64,000 bases of DNA, taken from positions 1 through 64,000 of the forward strand of contig NZ_JAZHFT010000029.1 of NCBI RefSeq assembly GCF_036541425.1, in the 5' to 3' direction. This document shows, one piece after another, positions 40,962 through 48,731 of the stretch. The first letter of the stretch is position 1. Every line of letters begins with the position of its first letter. This stretch comes from Consotaella aegiceratis (GTDB taxonomy: Bacteria > Pseudomonadota > Alphaproteobacteria > Rhizobiales > Rhizobiaceae). A program made the translations under genes and the position numbers. The notes beneath the pieces were generated by a model, which ran no database searches, was not told the DNA's origin, and saw only the letters and a program-made list of their open reading frames with translations.

Positions 40962-41158
40962 GCCGTCCTCCTGATGTTGGGGCTGCGATGGTTGGTGCGG
41001 ACGGCTGGGTAGACCCTGCCCTCGACGTTGGCCTGGGCGTCATGGTCCTTGCCGGTGACGATGCGGACCGCGCGCTCGACGACATCCCGCGCCGGTACGC
41101 CGACGTGGATGAAGGGCTCGACGGAGTCCGTGTTGTTGGCGGGCTTGGGGATGGTCAC
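40958..41158 (-). CDS. Small early-left protein, unknown
   Basis: The protein has 66 residues: MTIPKPANNTDSVEPFIHVG, then VPARDVVERAVRIVTGKDHD. It overlaps both neighbours by 4 nt, which supports translation. No domain recognised. Confidence 0.55.
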   Translation of the reverse strand: MTIPKPANNTDSVEPFIHVGVPARDVVERAVRIVTGKDHDAQANVEGRVYPAVRTNHRSPNIRRTA

Positions 41159-43062
41159 TCTGCGGCCTCCCGAAACTCAACAGGAAGCGAACTCGCCTCG
41201 GGCGCCGCGTCAGCCATGATGGCTCGAACGCATGCCTTCATCTTCGCGACGGAGACGGCGTTGCCGATCTGCTTGATCTGATCGGTCTTGGTGCCGGCGA
41301 ATTCGTAGCTGACCTCAGTCGTGTTAAAGCCCATCGCCGCCGCTAGTTCGTGTGGCTCCAACATCCGAAAGAGGATGTCGAACTTCGGCCCGGGCTCGAC
41401 GAGATCGACGTGTCCGCTCGCGGCAATGGTCGGCAAAGGATTGTCGAGGCCATGCTTACGTGGCGCCTGATCCTGACGCTCGCCGTGCTGTGCCGTGATG
41501 AAGGCGAGTTCGCCGCGGTTGGCGCCGGTGATGGTCGGCAGGCCTTCCGTCTCAATGTCACGGGCGCGATGGCCGCCGGCACCATGGGTGACCGGTACGA
41601 TCATGCCGAACCGGCCCTTCGCCGTGACGGTAGGCAATGGCTCATCAGTCGACGTGCACGTCTCGCCAGAGCCTGAGCCGTAATAAGGTGAGATCAGCGC
41701 ATGCGCGCCGCCCGCTCCGCCGGTCGTCGCCGTCGGCAGCGGGGCGCTGACTGGACGCGGCGAACCGCCAGAGGCTTGAGACAGCACGAATGGCTCGACG
41801 ACGCCGAAGTTGCCTCCCCCGGCATGGATGGTGCCAAGCGGCTCGTCGACGCTCCGGCATCGGCGGGTATGAGGGGCGACCTCGTCGGCGCCGACGCCGT
41901 GTGCAGCAGAGAGAACGAACGGCTCAACCAGCATCGGCCGGGCGCAACCCTCGCGCTTGTCAGATCCAGCGCCGCCGGTGGTGATCGTCGGCAATGGATC
42001 GTTTGCAGGGCGCGCCGCTCCGCTATTGTGCTGCGACAGCACCATCGGTTCGGCCAGCCAGACGCCCCCCTTGGTGTCGAGTGTGGGAATGGGCGACCCG
42101 GAAACCGGGAGAGGTTGGTTGCCCTTCCGTCCGTTCATGATGACGGGCTCGGCAATGCCGATGTGCGTTCCGTTCGCCGCGATGGTCGGAAGAGGCATAT
42201 CGATCCCTTGCGCAGCCATGTGATTGCGCAGGATGACGATGAAGGGATCGGGCCAGTTCAGCTTGACGGCGCCGGCATAGATCCGCGCCAGGGTCTTCGG
42301 CGCCAGCGGCTTCTTACGGCTGAAGATGGACCGGCCCTTGATCGACCAGTCGATCACCTCGCGCGCCGGGCGCCACGGCTGCATGCCGCCGAACATGTCG
42401 GCGCTGCCGCGGCGGCGGTGTGTCGGCATCGGCCAGGAGACTTTCCGACCGTCCGACCGGCCCATCAGGATGAAGCGCGAGCGCGTGGTAGCGTCGCCAT
42501 AGTCGGCAGCGTTCAGCTTCCGCCATTCCAGGTCGAAACCGAGCCGCTTCAGCGTCTCTATCCAGGCGTGGAAATACTCGCCCTTGCGGGACTTCACCGG
42601 CTTGCCGGTTCGCCGGTCGACCGGACCCCAGCCGATGAACTCCCAGACGTTTTCAATGATGATCCGCTTGACGCGAAGCTCGGTCAGCCATGTGACGATG
42701 TGCCAGGGATCGGAGCGCTGCTGGTCGCTGGTCGGCTTGCCGCCCCGCGCCACTGAATGATGTGTGCACGTCGGCGACGCCATCAGCAGATCGAGATAAC
42801 CTTCCGGCACCAGGAGGTGCGGACGCACCGTCGCGATGTCTTGGACGTAGTGGCGCGCCTCGGGATGGTTGAGCCGGTGCGTGTCGATCGCCGTGGGCCA
42901 GTGATTGACGCAGACCAGCTCCATATCGAGGCCGAGTTCGTCGAGCGCTCGCTTGGCTCCGGTCGAAGATCCGCCGGCGCCGCAGAGAAGGTCGGCGACA
43001 AGCATCTTGCGTCGCTTCTTCGCCGGGATCGGCATCGCCAAATCGAACGGATGCGCGTTCAC
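41155..43062 (-). CDS. C5-cytosine DNA methyltransferase with repeat-built recognition region
   Basis: The protein has 635 residues from GTG at 43062. Motif I VADLLCGAGGSS (22-33), motif IV LLMASPTCTHHSVARGG (catalytic Cys 99; SPTCT replaces the usual PPCQ), motif VI IIIENVWEF (134-142), motif VIII ATTRSRFIL (191-199) and motif X QIGNAVS (598-604). The target region between VIII and X is very long (about 230-560) and holds eight spaced PLPTI-like units, near 289, 324, 356, 407, 440, 475, 508 and 541, mostly 32-34 residues apart. No cognate nuclease is coded. It likely protects phage DNA from restriction. Confidence 0.85.
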   Translation of the reverse strand: MNAHPFDLAMPIPAKKRRKMLVADLLCGAGGSSTGAKRALDELGLDMELVCVNHWPTAIDTHRLNHPEARHYVQDIATVRPHLLVPEGYLDLLMASPTCTHHSVARGGKPTSDQQRSDPWHIVTWLTELRVKRIIIENVWEFIGWGPVDRRTGKPVKSRKGEYFHAWIETLKRLGFDLEWRKLNAADYGDATTRSRFILMGRSDGRKVSWPMPTHRRRGSADMFGGMQPWRPAREVIDWSIKGRSIFSRKKPLAPKTLARIYAGAVKLNWPDPFIVILRNHMAAQGIDMPLPTIAANGTHIGIAEPVIMNGRKGNQPLPVSGSPIPTLDTKGGVWLAEPMVLSQHNSGAARPANDPLPTITTGGAGSDKREGCARPMLVEPFVLSAAHGVGADEVAPHTRRCRSVDEPLGTIHAGGGNFGVVEPFVLSQASGGSPRPVSAPLPTATTGGAGGAHALISPYYGSGSGETCTSTDEPLPTVTAKGRFGMIVPVTHGAGGHRARDIETEGLPTITGANRGELAFITAQHGERQDQAPRKHGLDNPLPTIAASGHVDLVEPGPKFDILFRMLEPHELAAAMGFNTTEVSYEFAGTKTDQIKQIGNAVSVAKMKACVRAIMADAAPEASSLPVEFREAAE

Positions 43063-43526
43063 CGGCCCGCCTCGCTCTTGGCGCGGGCCGCCTCGATCAG
43101 CCGATTGACGTCGGCAATCACCGTCCGTCCCTCGGCCTCAATGCAGTTGAACTCGCGCGGCGTGATCTGATCATCGGCATCGGCCACCAGGACCGTCTGC
43201 AGGGCCTTCCCGCTTGCCGCCGCCACGCTACCCACCAGGGAGCAGATCGGCATGTCGGGATGGGAGACCTCGTCGCGCTGCAGCGTGTAGCCGCAGAGTG
43301 TCGCCAGGGCTTCCAGCATGACCGGATAGCCGGCGGCTGCGTCGATCTTCGGAAACAGCTCGGCTGGGAGTCGGTCGCCGTATTGGTCAGAGCGCCATTT
43401 CGAGACCTGCCCGTCGGTCGAGGCCAACAGCACGGCCACATCGGCCACAGTCCCGATCATCGGAATGGCCCGATGGAAGGCCCGCTTGATGACCTTCAGT
43501 TCATGGGAGATGGATCGGTCCAGCAT
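43059..43526 (-). CDS. Phage regulatory protein (CII-like / HTH), tentative
   Basis: The protein has 155 residues. DVAVLLASTDGQVSKWRSDQ (about 29-48) reads as a helix-turn-helix, followed by the AAGYPVMLEALATLCGY stretch typical of short phage regulators of the CII/CP76 kind. The C-terminal helix is basic. It is an early gene upstream of the methyltransferase and overlaps it by 4 nt. Target and sign of control unknown. Confidence 0.6.
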   Translation of the reverse strand: MLDRSISHELKVIKRAFHRAIPMIGTVADVAVLLASTDGQVSKWRSDQYGDRLPAELFPKIDAAAGYPVMLEALATLCGYTLQRDEVSHPDMPICSLVGSVAAASGKALQTVLVADADDQITPREFNCIEAEGRTVIADVNRLIEAARAKSEAGR

Positions 43527-43577
43527 GGCGATGTTCTCGAAAGGTTCGCTGTTCGCTTTTCGATGACGGCTTGCTGA

Positions 43578-44297
43578 TCAGCCGGCACACTCGGCGCCAT
43601 GGAAGACGACGCTGAAGACGGACTGATGAGCATCGGAGAGGCTGTGAGGCTTCTCCTGATGGAGCTTGGAATTGAGGCCGGCCCCGCGCTGGAGGAGGAT
43701 GCAGCGGGACCGGCGGATGACGCCGGCAGTGGGGAAAGCAGCGTCATCATCGGCGCCGGAGAGGTGAGCGGCACCGAAGGAAATGGACGGGCGACGGGGA
43801 GTGATGCGGCGGGCCCCGTCGCCCTGCCAGCCTTGCCGTGGACCCAACGCAAGACTGGACCTCAGAATGGGTGCACCGAAGCGAGGTCCGCCGAACGCCG
43901 AACCTTGCCCGACGTTTTCGCCCCGGTGCTGTCGCGCTTGGGAGGTCGCGCGAATGAGATTGGATGCTGTCACGCACTCGCGCGGTTGCGGCGCGAGATG
44001 CTGGCGAAACTGGTCGAGGCGGGCCTCGTCCGTGGGACGGAAAGCAGTGCCCCACCACCACGGTTCTTGGGTCGGTCCATCAATGAACTCGACCGGCGGG
44101 TTAACAATCTCGACGACCCGCAAGTGGACGGTACCAGCGCGAGAAAGGCGAACGTCTCTGATTGTGTAGACGTGCCCTCGCTCCGGGCGGGTGACGCCCC
44201 AATGGGCGCACCACTTATCCCAGAACCCTTCCGGCATCGGAGTCCCGTTGCATCCGACGCACACGACCCGCTGCCCGACGTGGAAGTCCCAGCTCAC
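43578..44297 (-). CDS. Small early protein with KOW/SH3-like domain; C-terminal extent uncertain
   Basis: GTG at 44297 overlaps the tiny upstream gene (GTGA). The first ~110 residues (MSWDFHVGQRVVCVGCNGTP, RGHVYTIRDVRLSRAGTVHL, then WWWGTAFRPTDEARLDQFRQ) are clearly protein-like and match a common phage type with a small beta-barrel that ends near 'RPTDEARLDQF'. The following ~130 residues are Ser/Arg/Gly-rich and may be read-through of a frame that is open by chance. Confidence applies to the N-terminal part; the stop at 43578 is formal. Confidence 0.6.
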   Translation of the reverse strand: MSWDFHVGQRVVCVGCNGTPMPEGFWDKWCAHWGVTRPERGHVYTIRDVRLSRAGTVHLRVVEIVNPPVEFIDGPTQEPWWWGTAFRPTDEARLDQFRQHLAPQPRECVTASNLIRATSQARQHRGENVGQGSAFGGPRFGAPILRSSLALGPRQGWQGDGARRITPRRPSISFGAAHLSGADDDAAFPTAGVIRRSRCILLQRGAGLNSKLHQEKPHSLSDAHQSVFSVVFHGAECAG

Positions 44298-44407
44298 CGC
44301 CCTGCCCTCCGCTGCCAGCGATTAAGCAGCGCGCGGACAATCCGATCGAGCGCGGCGCAAGAGCAGAGCACCGCCATGCCGAGAGAGATCGCAGCAGGAA
44401 CGGTCAT
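44294..44407 (-). CDS. 37-residue membrane protein, coupled at both ends
   Basis: ATG at 44407 overlaps the cro-like stop (ATGA) and its TGA overlaps the next GTG start (GTGA). The product is MTVPAAISLGMAVLCSCAAL, then DRIVRALLNRWQRRAGR: one transmembrane helix (about 3-20) with a basic cytoplasmic tail. Too short for usual gene finders. The double coupling makes translation likely. Confidence 0.6.
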   Translation of the reverse strand: MTVPAAISLGMAVLCSCAALDRIVRALLNRWQRRAGR

Positions 44408-44682
44408 GCCGCTGCTCCCGTGTGGGCGAAAGCAGCATCGGCACGCAGTCGATCAACGCTGAGAAAGTCGCCGGGCTGGACGTCGATGCCTTTGGACTTC
44501 GCATCATCGAGAATTTTCGCGGCATCCATCGGCGGGATGAACCCACCCGTTCCGCCTCGCTCGCGCGAATACATCCAGCGGTAGACCCGCGAGATGTGCT
44601 TCCCGGTTATACCGGAGACGACTTCAGGTCCGCCCATACGGGCGATCACGGCTTTCGCGGGGTCGAGATGCTGAGTGCTCAT
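44404..44682 (-). CDS. Cro-like HTH regulator
   Basis: The protein has 92 residues from ATG at 44682. RMGGPEVVSGITGKHISRVY (about 16-35) is a helix-turn-helix of the YdaS/Cro kind; the rest is GGFIPPMDAAKILDDAKSKG. It is transcribed away from the repressor gene, across the operator cluster. The mRNA start expected from the -10 box (44690-44695) falls at or next to the ATG, so the gene may be leaderless. Confidence 0.75.
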   Translation of the reverse strand: MSTQHLDPAKAVIARMGGPEVVSGITGKHISRVYRWMYSRERGGTGGFIPPMDAAKILDDAKSKGIDVQPGDFLSVDRLRADAAFAHTGAAA

Positions 44683-44689
44683 AGACCGG

Positions 44690-44766
44690 ATATTTGCGAA
44701 TTTCGCGATATTGGTCAAGAGAAAATTTGCGATATTCGCGATGGAGATTTTTGCGCAATTCGCGAA
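44690..44766. promoter_or_regulatory. Repressor-cro control region with three operators
   Basis: Three 17-bp palindromic sites: O1 44693-44709 (tttgcgaatttcgcgat), O2 44726-44742 (tttgcgatattcgcgat) and O3 44750-44766 (tttgcgcaattcgcgaa); centres 33 and 24 bp apart. A leftward promoter for the cro-like gene reads TTGACC (44718-44713), 17 bp, AAATAT (44695-44690), so O1 covers its spacer and -10. A weak rightward promoter for the repressor may use TTGGTC at 44711. The same palindrome recurs at 49352-49401. Confidence 0.8.
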
Positions 44767-44775
44767 AGTGCGCGC

Positions 44776-45726
44776 ATGGACGATCCGCAGCACGACTTCA
44801 AGGAATGGCTAGCCAAGAAGGTTTCGCCTCATGGCGAGGCGACACGGCTATCGGAAGCGACCGGAATTAGCCGAGACAAGATCACCCGTTCGAAGGAACT
44901 TGTGTCGACTGACATCAAGAAACGGCGTTCCGTTCCCCTCAACGAGATCCGGGAGATAGCGCGATACTACCGTGAACTTCCGCCAGGTTTTGAAGGCATG
45001 GACTGGCTCGATGACCTACTGACAGACCGTGTGCCCTCAACTCAGGCCGTCCGCACCGGCGTGGCGATCCGGCAGGCTAGGCGTCAGCGCGGCTATGTCA
45101 TCAAGCAGGTCGCCGATGCCCTCGAAACACAATCACCTGTCATAGGCGACTGGGAAGCTGGTCGTTCGACCCCATCGCCCGAGCAATTTGCCCAACTCGC
45201 GGGCTTTTTAGGTGTTGATCCCCAAGCCTTGAGCTACGGGGAGCCCGTTCCTGTTCGCGACGAGCTTCTAGGCGATGCTCAGTTTATTTCGGACCGCGAA
45301 CCCCTACCATCGGGCCCCCGCGACGTGGAAAAGCTCGGCGTGGTGGCGGCCGGGAACGGCGAAGATGGCGACTTCGAATTCAACGGAGAGATCGCGGAAC
45401 TTGTCCAGCGCCCGCGCGGTCTCACGGGGCGGCCCGGCGTCTTCGCGCTCGAGATCATCAGCGACAGCATGTATCCTGCCTATAGGAAGTCCGACATCGT
45501 CTTTTGCGATCGGGCAGAGCCTCAGGTCGGCGATGACGTGGTTATCGAGACCTTCCCCGAAGACGGCGCGAAGGTCGGTAAGGCCTTCGTTAAACGGCTC
45601 GTGAAACGGACACCTTCCACGCTGGTGGTGGAGCAGTTCACCCCCCCAAAAGAGCTGACATTCGACCCGTACGCGATCAAGCACCTTTGGCGCGTCGTTC
45701 CGAATAGAGAACTTCACGGCTATTGA
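44776..45726 (+). CDS. LexA-type phage repressor (HTH plus S24 peptidase)
   Basis: The protein has 316 residues. ATG at 44776 starts right after the third operator. It has an N-terminal HTH-like segment (TRLSEATGISRDKITRSKEL, about 23-42), a second XRE-type HTH (about 93-135, IRQARRQRGYVIKQVADALE) and a C-terminal S24/LexA domain: cleavage site VVAAG (Ala192-Gly193), serine in SDSMYP (Ser 231) and lysine in AFVKRL (Lys 273). All parts for RecA-stimulated self-cleavage are present, so the prophage should be inducible by DNA damage. Two DNA-binding units in one repressor are less common. Confidence 0.9.
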   Translation: MDDPQHDFKEWLAKKVSPHGEATRLSEATGISRDKITRSKELVSTDIKKRRSVPLNEIREIARYYRELPPGFEGMDWLDDLLTDRVPSTQAVRTGVAIRQARRQRGYVIKQVADALETQSPVIGDWEAGRSTPSPEQFAQLAGFLGVDPQALSYGEPVPVRDELLGDAQFISDREPLPSGPRDVEKLGVVAAGNGEDGDFEFNGEIAELVQRPRGLTGRPGVFALEIISDSMYPAYRKSDIVFCDRAEPQVGDDVVIETFPEDGAKVGKAFVKRLVKRTPSTLVVEQFTPPKELTFDPYAIKHLWRVVPNRELHGY

Positions 45727-45985
45727 CCAGGAACGCCTCAGCGCGGAGACGATCAGCTTCCGCAGCGAATGCTGCCTGAACAGCTACATTGCGCCCCGGA
45801 AGTCCCTCTTCGCGGCAGCCGGCGCAGGTTAGCCGAGACGACACGTCTGATAGTTTCGTCTCTCCCGTAATCCCAAATCGCCGAAGTTCCCGGGGCCGCC
45901 GTATACGAGTTCGTCCGCAATCCGCGCATTCGATCGTCAGCGAAACCACTTGCGAAACAACCGCTTCTTTGCCCGGGAAGGCCAT
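45677..45985 (-). CDS. Zinc-ribbon protein convergent to the repressor
   Basis: The protein has 102 residues from ATG at 45985. It has CADCGRTR (about 20-27), then RRPRELRRFGITGETKLSDV and CAGCREEG (about 54-61), forming a two-knuckle zinc ribbon with a basic RRPREL loop. The pattern is seen in small rhizobial and phage proteins of unknown function. Its 3' 50 nt overlap the end of the repressor gene on the other strand. Confidence 0.65.
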   Translation of the reverse strand: MAFPGKEAVVSQVVSLTIECADCGRTRIRRPRELRRFGITGETKLSDVSSRLTCAGCREEGLPGRNVAVQAAFAAEADRLRAEAFLVNSREVLYSERRAKGA

Positions 45986-46158
45986 CAATCCACTCCAATA
46001 AACTCACCGATGTTCCGCATCTGTTCCTATAGATTCCAGAACCACGCCCACGAGTCGAGACGGAATTTCGATTGCAGTGCAAATTGCGGGTTGCGGGAAT
46101 GACTCGCCCTTGGCGTGCGTCTGTGATTGTGTGTTCGGGGGAATTCAGGAGGGGATCT

Positions 46159-46521
46159 ATGAACCGAATCGCCGCCGCTCTGGTGCCGCTGGTGCTGCTC
46201 GCCGGTTGCGCCATAACCGTTCCGGTTGCCGTAATCTCAGGAAATGGGGACGTCATGAGAGGAACGGCGACAGCTTCCATGTCGGGGGGCTCTTTCTCCG
46301 TCGCTGGGAACCTGGACGGAAAAGAGACAACTTGCTCCGGCAATTACAATTCTTGGGACACGTCGCTGACCATCTCGATGCCAGTCCTATGCTCCGATGG
46401 TCGGAAGGGCATCGTGATTGCGACGCGAGATGCATCGGGACTTTCCGGCTCCGGCCGTGTGCGACTTACGGATGGCACGGAAGGCGATTTCATCTTCGGG
46501 CAGTCGGCGGCGTCATTCTGA
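46159..46521 (+). CDS. Small lipoprotein (probable lysogenic conversion)
   Basis: The protein has 120 residues. AGGAGGGG lies 5 nt before the ATG. Signal peptide and lipobox MNRIAAALVPLVLLAGC (Cys 17), then a beta-rich Gly/Ser domain (GTATASMSGGSFSVAGNLDG) with a pair of Cys (TTCSGN, VLCSDG). It probably sits in the outer membrane. A conserved family cannot be named. It lies in the cargo block between the repressor and the early-right promoter, so it can be expressed from the prophage. Confidence 0.75.
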   Translation: MNRIAAALVPLVLLAGCAITVPVAVISGNGDVMRGTATASMSGGSFSVAGNLDGKETTCSGNYNSWDTSLTISMPVLCSDGRKGIVIATRDASGLSGSGRVRLTDGTEGDFIFGQSAASF

Positions 46522-46609
46522 AGACTGACGCCGGGGTGGGGCTGTGCGGACGATGGTAGGGACGAGATGACAGCCGGAGGAACGATGTGACTGAGGGAGT
46601 ATCCTGAAT

Positions 46610-47488
46610 TTGTCAGAACTGCAGGATCATGAGTTCGGAAACGTCTCGACCGACCTAAAGCTCTCACTCGTCGAAGGATATCTCCAAGCTTTCACCACGG
46701 CTTTGCGCAATAGGTTCGACGAGCTTTGGTACGTCGATGCATTCGCCGGCACCGGGGAACGAACCGTAAAGACCGCCGGCGTACCCGCCGGGCTGCTTCC
46801 TGACCAAGCAGAAATGGTCGAACGTCGACGGGGCTCAGCTCGAATTGCCATCGAAACAGAGCCACGATTCGACAGACTCGTCTTCATGGACAAGAAGCGC
46901 AAGCACTGCCTCGCGCTGAAGGATCTTGCAGCAGAACATCCGAGTCGTCGCATCGATATAGTCCGTGCTGACGCAAACGCTGCAATCCTTGAGGAACTCC
47001 GATCTTGTCAGTGGCTCGGCAAAAGAGCCGTGATGTTTCTTGACCCGTACGGCATGAGCCTGCACTGGTCTACTCTCGTCGAAATCCAGAAAACTGAAGC
47101 AATCGACGTCTGGTACCTCGTTTCATTGGCCGGGATTTTTCGCCAAGCAACACGAGCACACCGCAGTATCAGCGCTGACAAACGGGCGGCACTAAATCGG
47201 ATGCTAGGAACAGGCCAATGGGAAAGCGCTTGGTATGCTCCGCGCCATCTTGAGGCGGATCTGTTTGGTCATATAGATGAAACCATAGTCAGGACCGCCG
47301 ACGTGGAGGCGATGGAGCGCTTCGTCGCGGCACGGCTCAAATCGGTATTTCCTGCTATTGTTGGGCCTAAACGGCTACGCAATGCTCAGAACGTGCCCAT
47401 GTTTTCGCTGTTTCTTGCGATTTCAAATCCCAATTCCAAGGCTATCGGCCTAGCTACGCGCATCGGAAATCACATTCTCAAAGCATAA
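46610..47488 (+). CDS. tcmP: Three-Cys-motif partner protein TcmP
   Basis: The protein has 292 residues from TTG at 46610 (GGGAG about 10 nt upstream; no in-frame ATG nearby). It contains KLSLVEGYLQAFTTALRNRF, LWYVDAFAGTGERT (about 40-53) and KRAVMFLDPYGMSLHW, the core of the TcmP family, whose first part looks like a Rossmann/SAM-binding fold (DAFAGTG). TcmP genes lie next to DUF5131 'three-Cys-motif' genes in mobile elements. The partner here is convergent, overlapping by 11 nt. Biochemical role unknown. Confidence 0.85.
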   Translation: MSELQDHEFGNVSTDLKLSLVEGYLQAFTTALRNRFDELWYVDAFAGTGERTVKTAGVPAGLLPDQAEMVERRRGSARIAIETEPRFDRLVFMDKKRKHCLALKDLAAEHPSRRIDIVRADANAAILEELRSCQWLGKRAVMFLDPYGMSLHWSTLVEIQKTEAIDVWYLVSLAGIFRQATRAHRSISADKRAALNRMLGTGQWESAWYAPRHLEADLFGHIDETIVRTADVEAMERFVAARLKSVFPAIVGPKRLRNAQNVPMFSLFLAISNPNSKAIGLATRIGNHILKA

Positions 47489-48233
47489 CGTGGCCGGGCA
47501 TCTCATCGTAGGTTCGCCCGTTAAGCATTCTACCTGCCTCCTTTTTATTGCGGCCACCCCACTGCTTGAAGAAAAACGCCGCTCCTGACCGACGGCAAAG
47601 ACTTTCGATTTCATCGACCCACGCAGGGTCCATGTATCGAGCTTTGGGTCCAGATTCCCCTCCGACGATCGCCCAATGGATGTCTAGAAGGTTCGCCCCG
47701 GCCACCGTCCCGATCAAAGGCTCAAACGAGATGAAGCGCACGGCCGCAGGCACCCGGCGTAGATCATCAATCCGTCCAAGAACTCGGCCATCTTCCACAC
47801 TTGTTCCCAGCCACACGTTCGGCAGAAGCTGGAAATCTTCCGATCGCAGAACATCGGCCATTCGACCTGGTCGCTTGGTGAGGATCTGATAGGTGTGGCG
47901 CGGTGTGGCGCGCATCACCGACCAGACTTCCGATATGAACTCCACAGGTACATCTTCGTGGAACAGATCGGACATGGAGTTCACGAAAACCATCTGCGGC
48001 TTTGACCATGTCATCGGTATGCGGAGCGAACCGTGATCGAGACGAACTTGGCCGGTCCAAACCTTTCGCCTACCGCTCGTGCGCGTCAGCCCGCGGTATT
48101 TTTCTTGCCCCATTGCCTCAAGGCGAGCTGCCATCCGCATGGCATAGCAGTTGGTGCAGCCAGCGGTGACGATCGTGCAGCCAGCAACAGGATTCCAGGT
48201 CTTGTCAGTCCACTCAATCGAGGTCTCTGCCAT
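47478..48233 (-). CDS. DUF5131 (phage Gp37/Gp68) three-Cys-motif protein
   Basis: The protein has 251 residues. SIEWTDKTWNPVAGCTIVTA leads to a C19-x6-C26-x2-C29 cluster, then NSMSDLFHEDVPVEFISEVW, YQILTKRPGRMADVLRS, PNVWLGTSVEDGRVLGRIDD, VRFISFEPLIGTV and HWAIVGGESGPKARYMDPAW. This is the DUF5131 family. Three Cys near the N-terminus of a barrel-like protein recall radical-SAM enzymes, though the spacing is not the canonical one. Forms a pair with TcmP. Confidence 0.88.
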   Translation of the reverse strand: MAETSIEWTDKTWNPVAGCTIVTAGCTNCYAMRMAARLEAMGQEKYRGLTRTSGRRKVWTGQVRLDHGSLRIPMTWSKPQMVFVNSMSDLFHEDVPVEFISEVWSVMRATPRHTYQILTKRPGRMADVLRSEDFQLLPNVWLGTSVEDGRVLGRIDDLRRVPAAVRFISFEPLIGTVAGANLLDIHWAIVGGESGPKARYMDPAWVDEIESLCRRSGAAFFFKQWGGRNKKEAGRMLNGRTYDEMPGHVML

Positions 48234-48350
48234 AGGCCTATGTTCCTAATCCGTTCTCATGACTAAAGATAGGCAGGCTTGCTTGACGGAGGCTGGACGC
48301 GAGAATTCAGTGTCTTGCCTGAACACACCTCTCCCAATCAAGACGGTCCT

Positions 48351-48731
48351 TCAGCCCGCCGGCACTCGGGAAGCGATGTTGAAGAGTTTGGCGCCGCGCG
48401 ACGTGAGCCGGTCGATCCAGACCGCCTCGGCGATGTCCCACTGAGCGTTCTCCTGCAGCACGGTCATTAGCGGAAGGTCGCCCGTCGTGCTGCAGTCGAG
48501 AAGGTATCGCTGCAGCGGCGTGAGACGTTGGCGGCGGTTTTGTGCCTTGATCGCGGCTTTCAGGTGATTCCATAGCCTCGTTTCGAGACTGGTCCGCGTC
48601 TGACCGACGTAGACCTGAGATCCGTCCAGCACGTCGACCAGGCAGTAGACCGTGCATCGCTTTTTCAGATCGCGCTTGAGCGATTTGTCCTTCCGATGCC
48701 GCTGTCTGTTCGACAATCCCTGAAATGCCAA
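48351..48731 (-). CDS. GIY-YIG nuclease-like protein
   Basis: The protein has 126 residues from TTG at 48731 (AGGAG 8 nt upstream). VYCLVDVLDGSQVYVGQTRT (28-47) gives the two GIY-YIG strands (VYC / YVG). Arg 52 and His 56 follow in LETRLWNHLKAA, and Glu 102 lies in DIAEAVWIDRL, with Asn 118 near the end, so the catalytic Tyr, Arg, Glu order is complete. It may be a mobile or defensive endonuclease of the cargo block. Its relation to the TcmP/DUF5131 pair is by position only. Confidence 0.75.
   Translation of the reverse strand: MAFQGLSNRQRHRKDKSLKRDLKKRCTVYCLVDVLDGSQVYVGQTRTSLETRLWNHLKAAIKAQNRRQRLTPLQRYLLDCSTTGDLPLMTVLQENAQWDIAEAVWIDRLTSRGAKLFNIASRVPAG

Noticed and set aside
38215..43062. 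A restriction-modification system
   Set aside because: Three methylases are present but no restriction endonuclease is coded next to any of them. The GIY-YIG and HNH genes are far away in other operons.
43599..44462. 287-codon plus-strand frame over the small early protein gene
   Set aside because: The minus strand here has strong gene evidence at its 5' end with coupled starts. The plus frame has no ribosome site, and its second half is shadow-like. Its first ~60 codons are acidic and somewhat protein-like, so it is not excluded with certainty.
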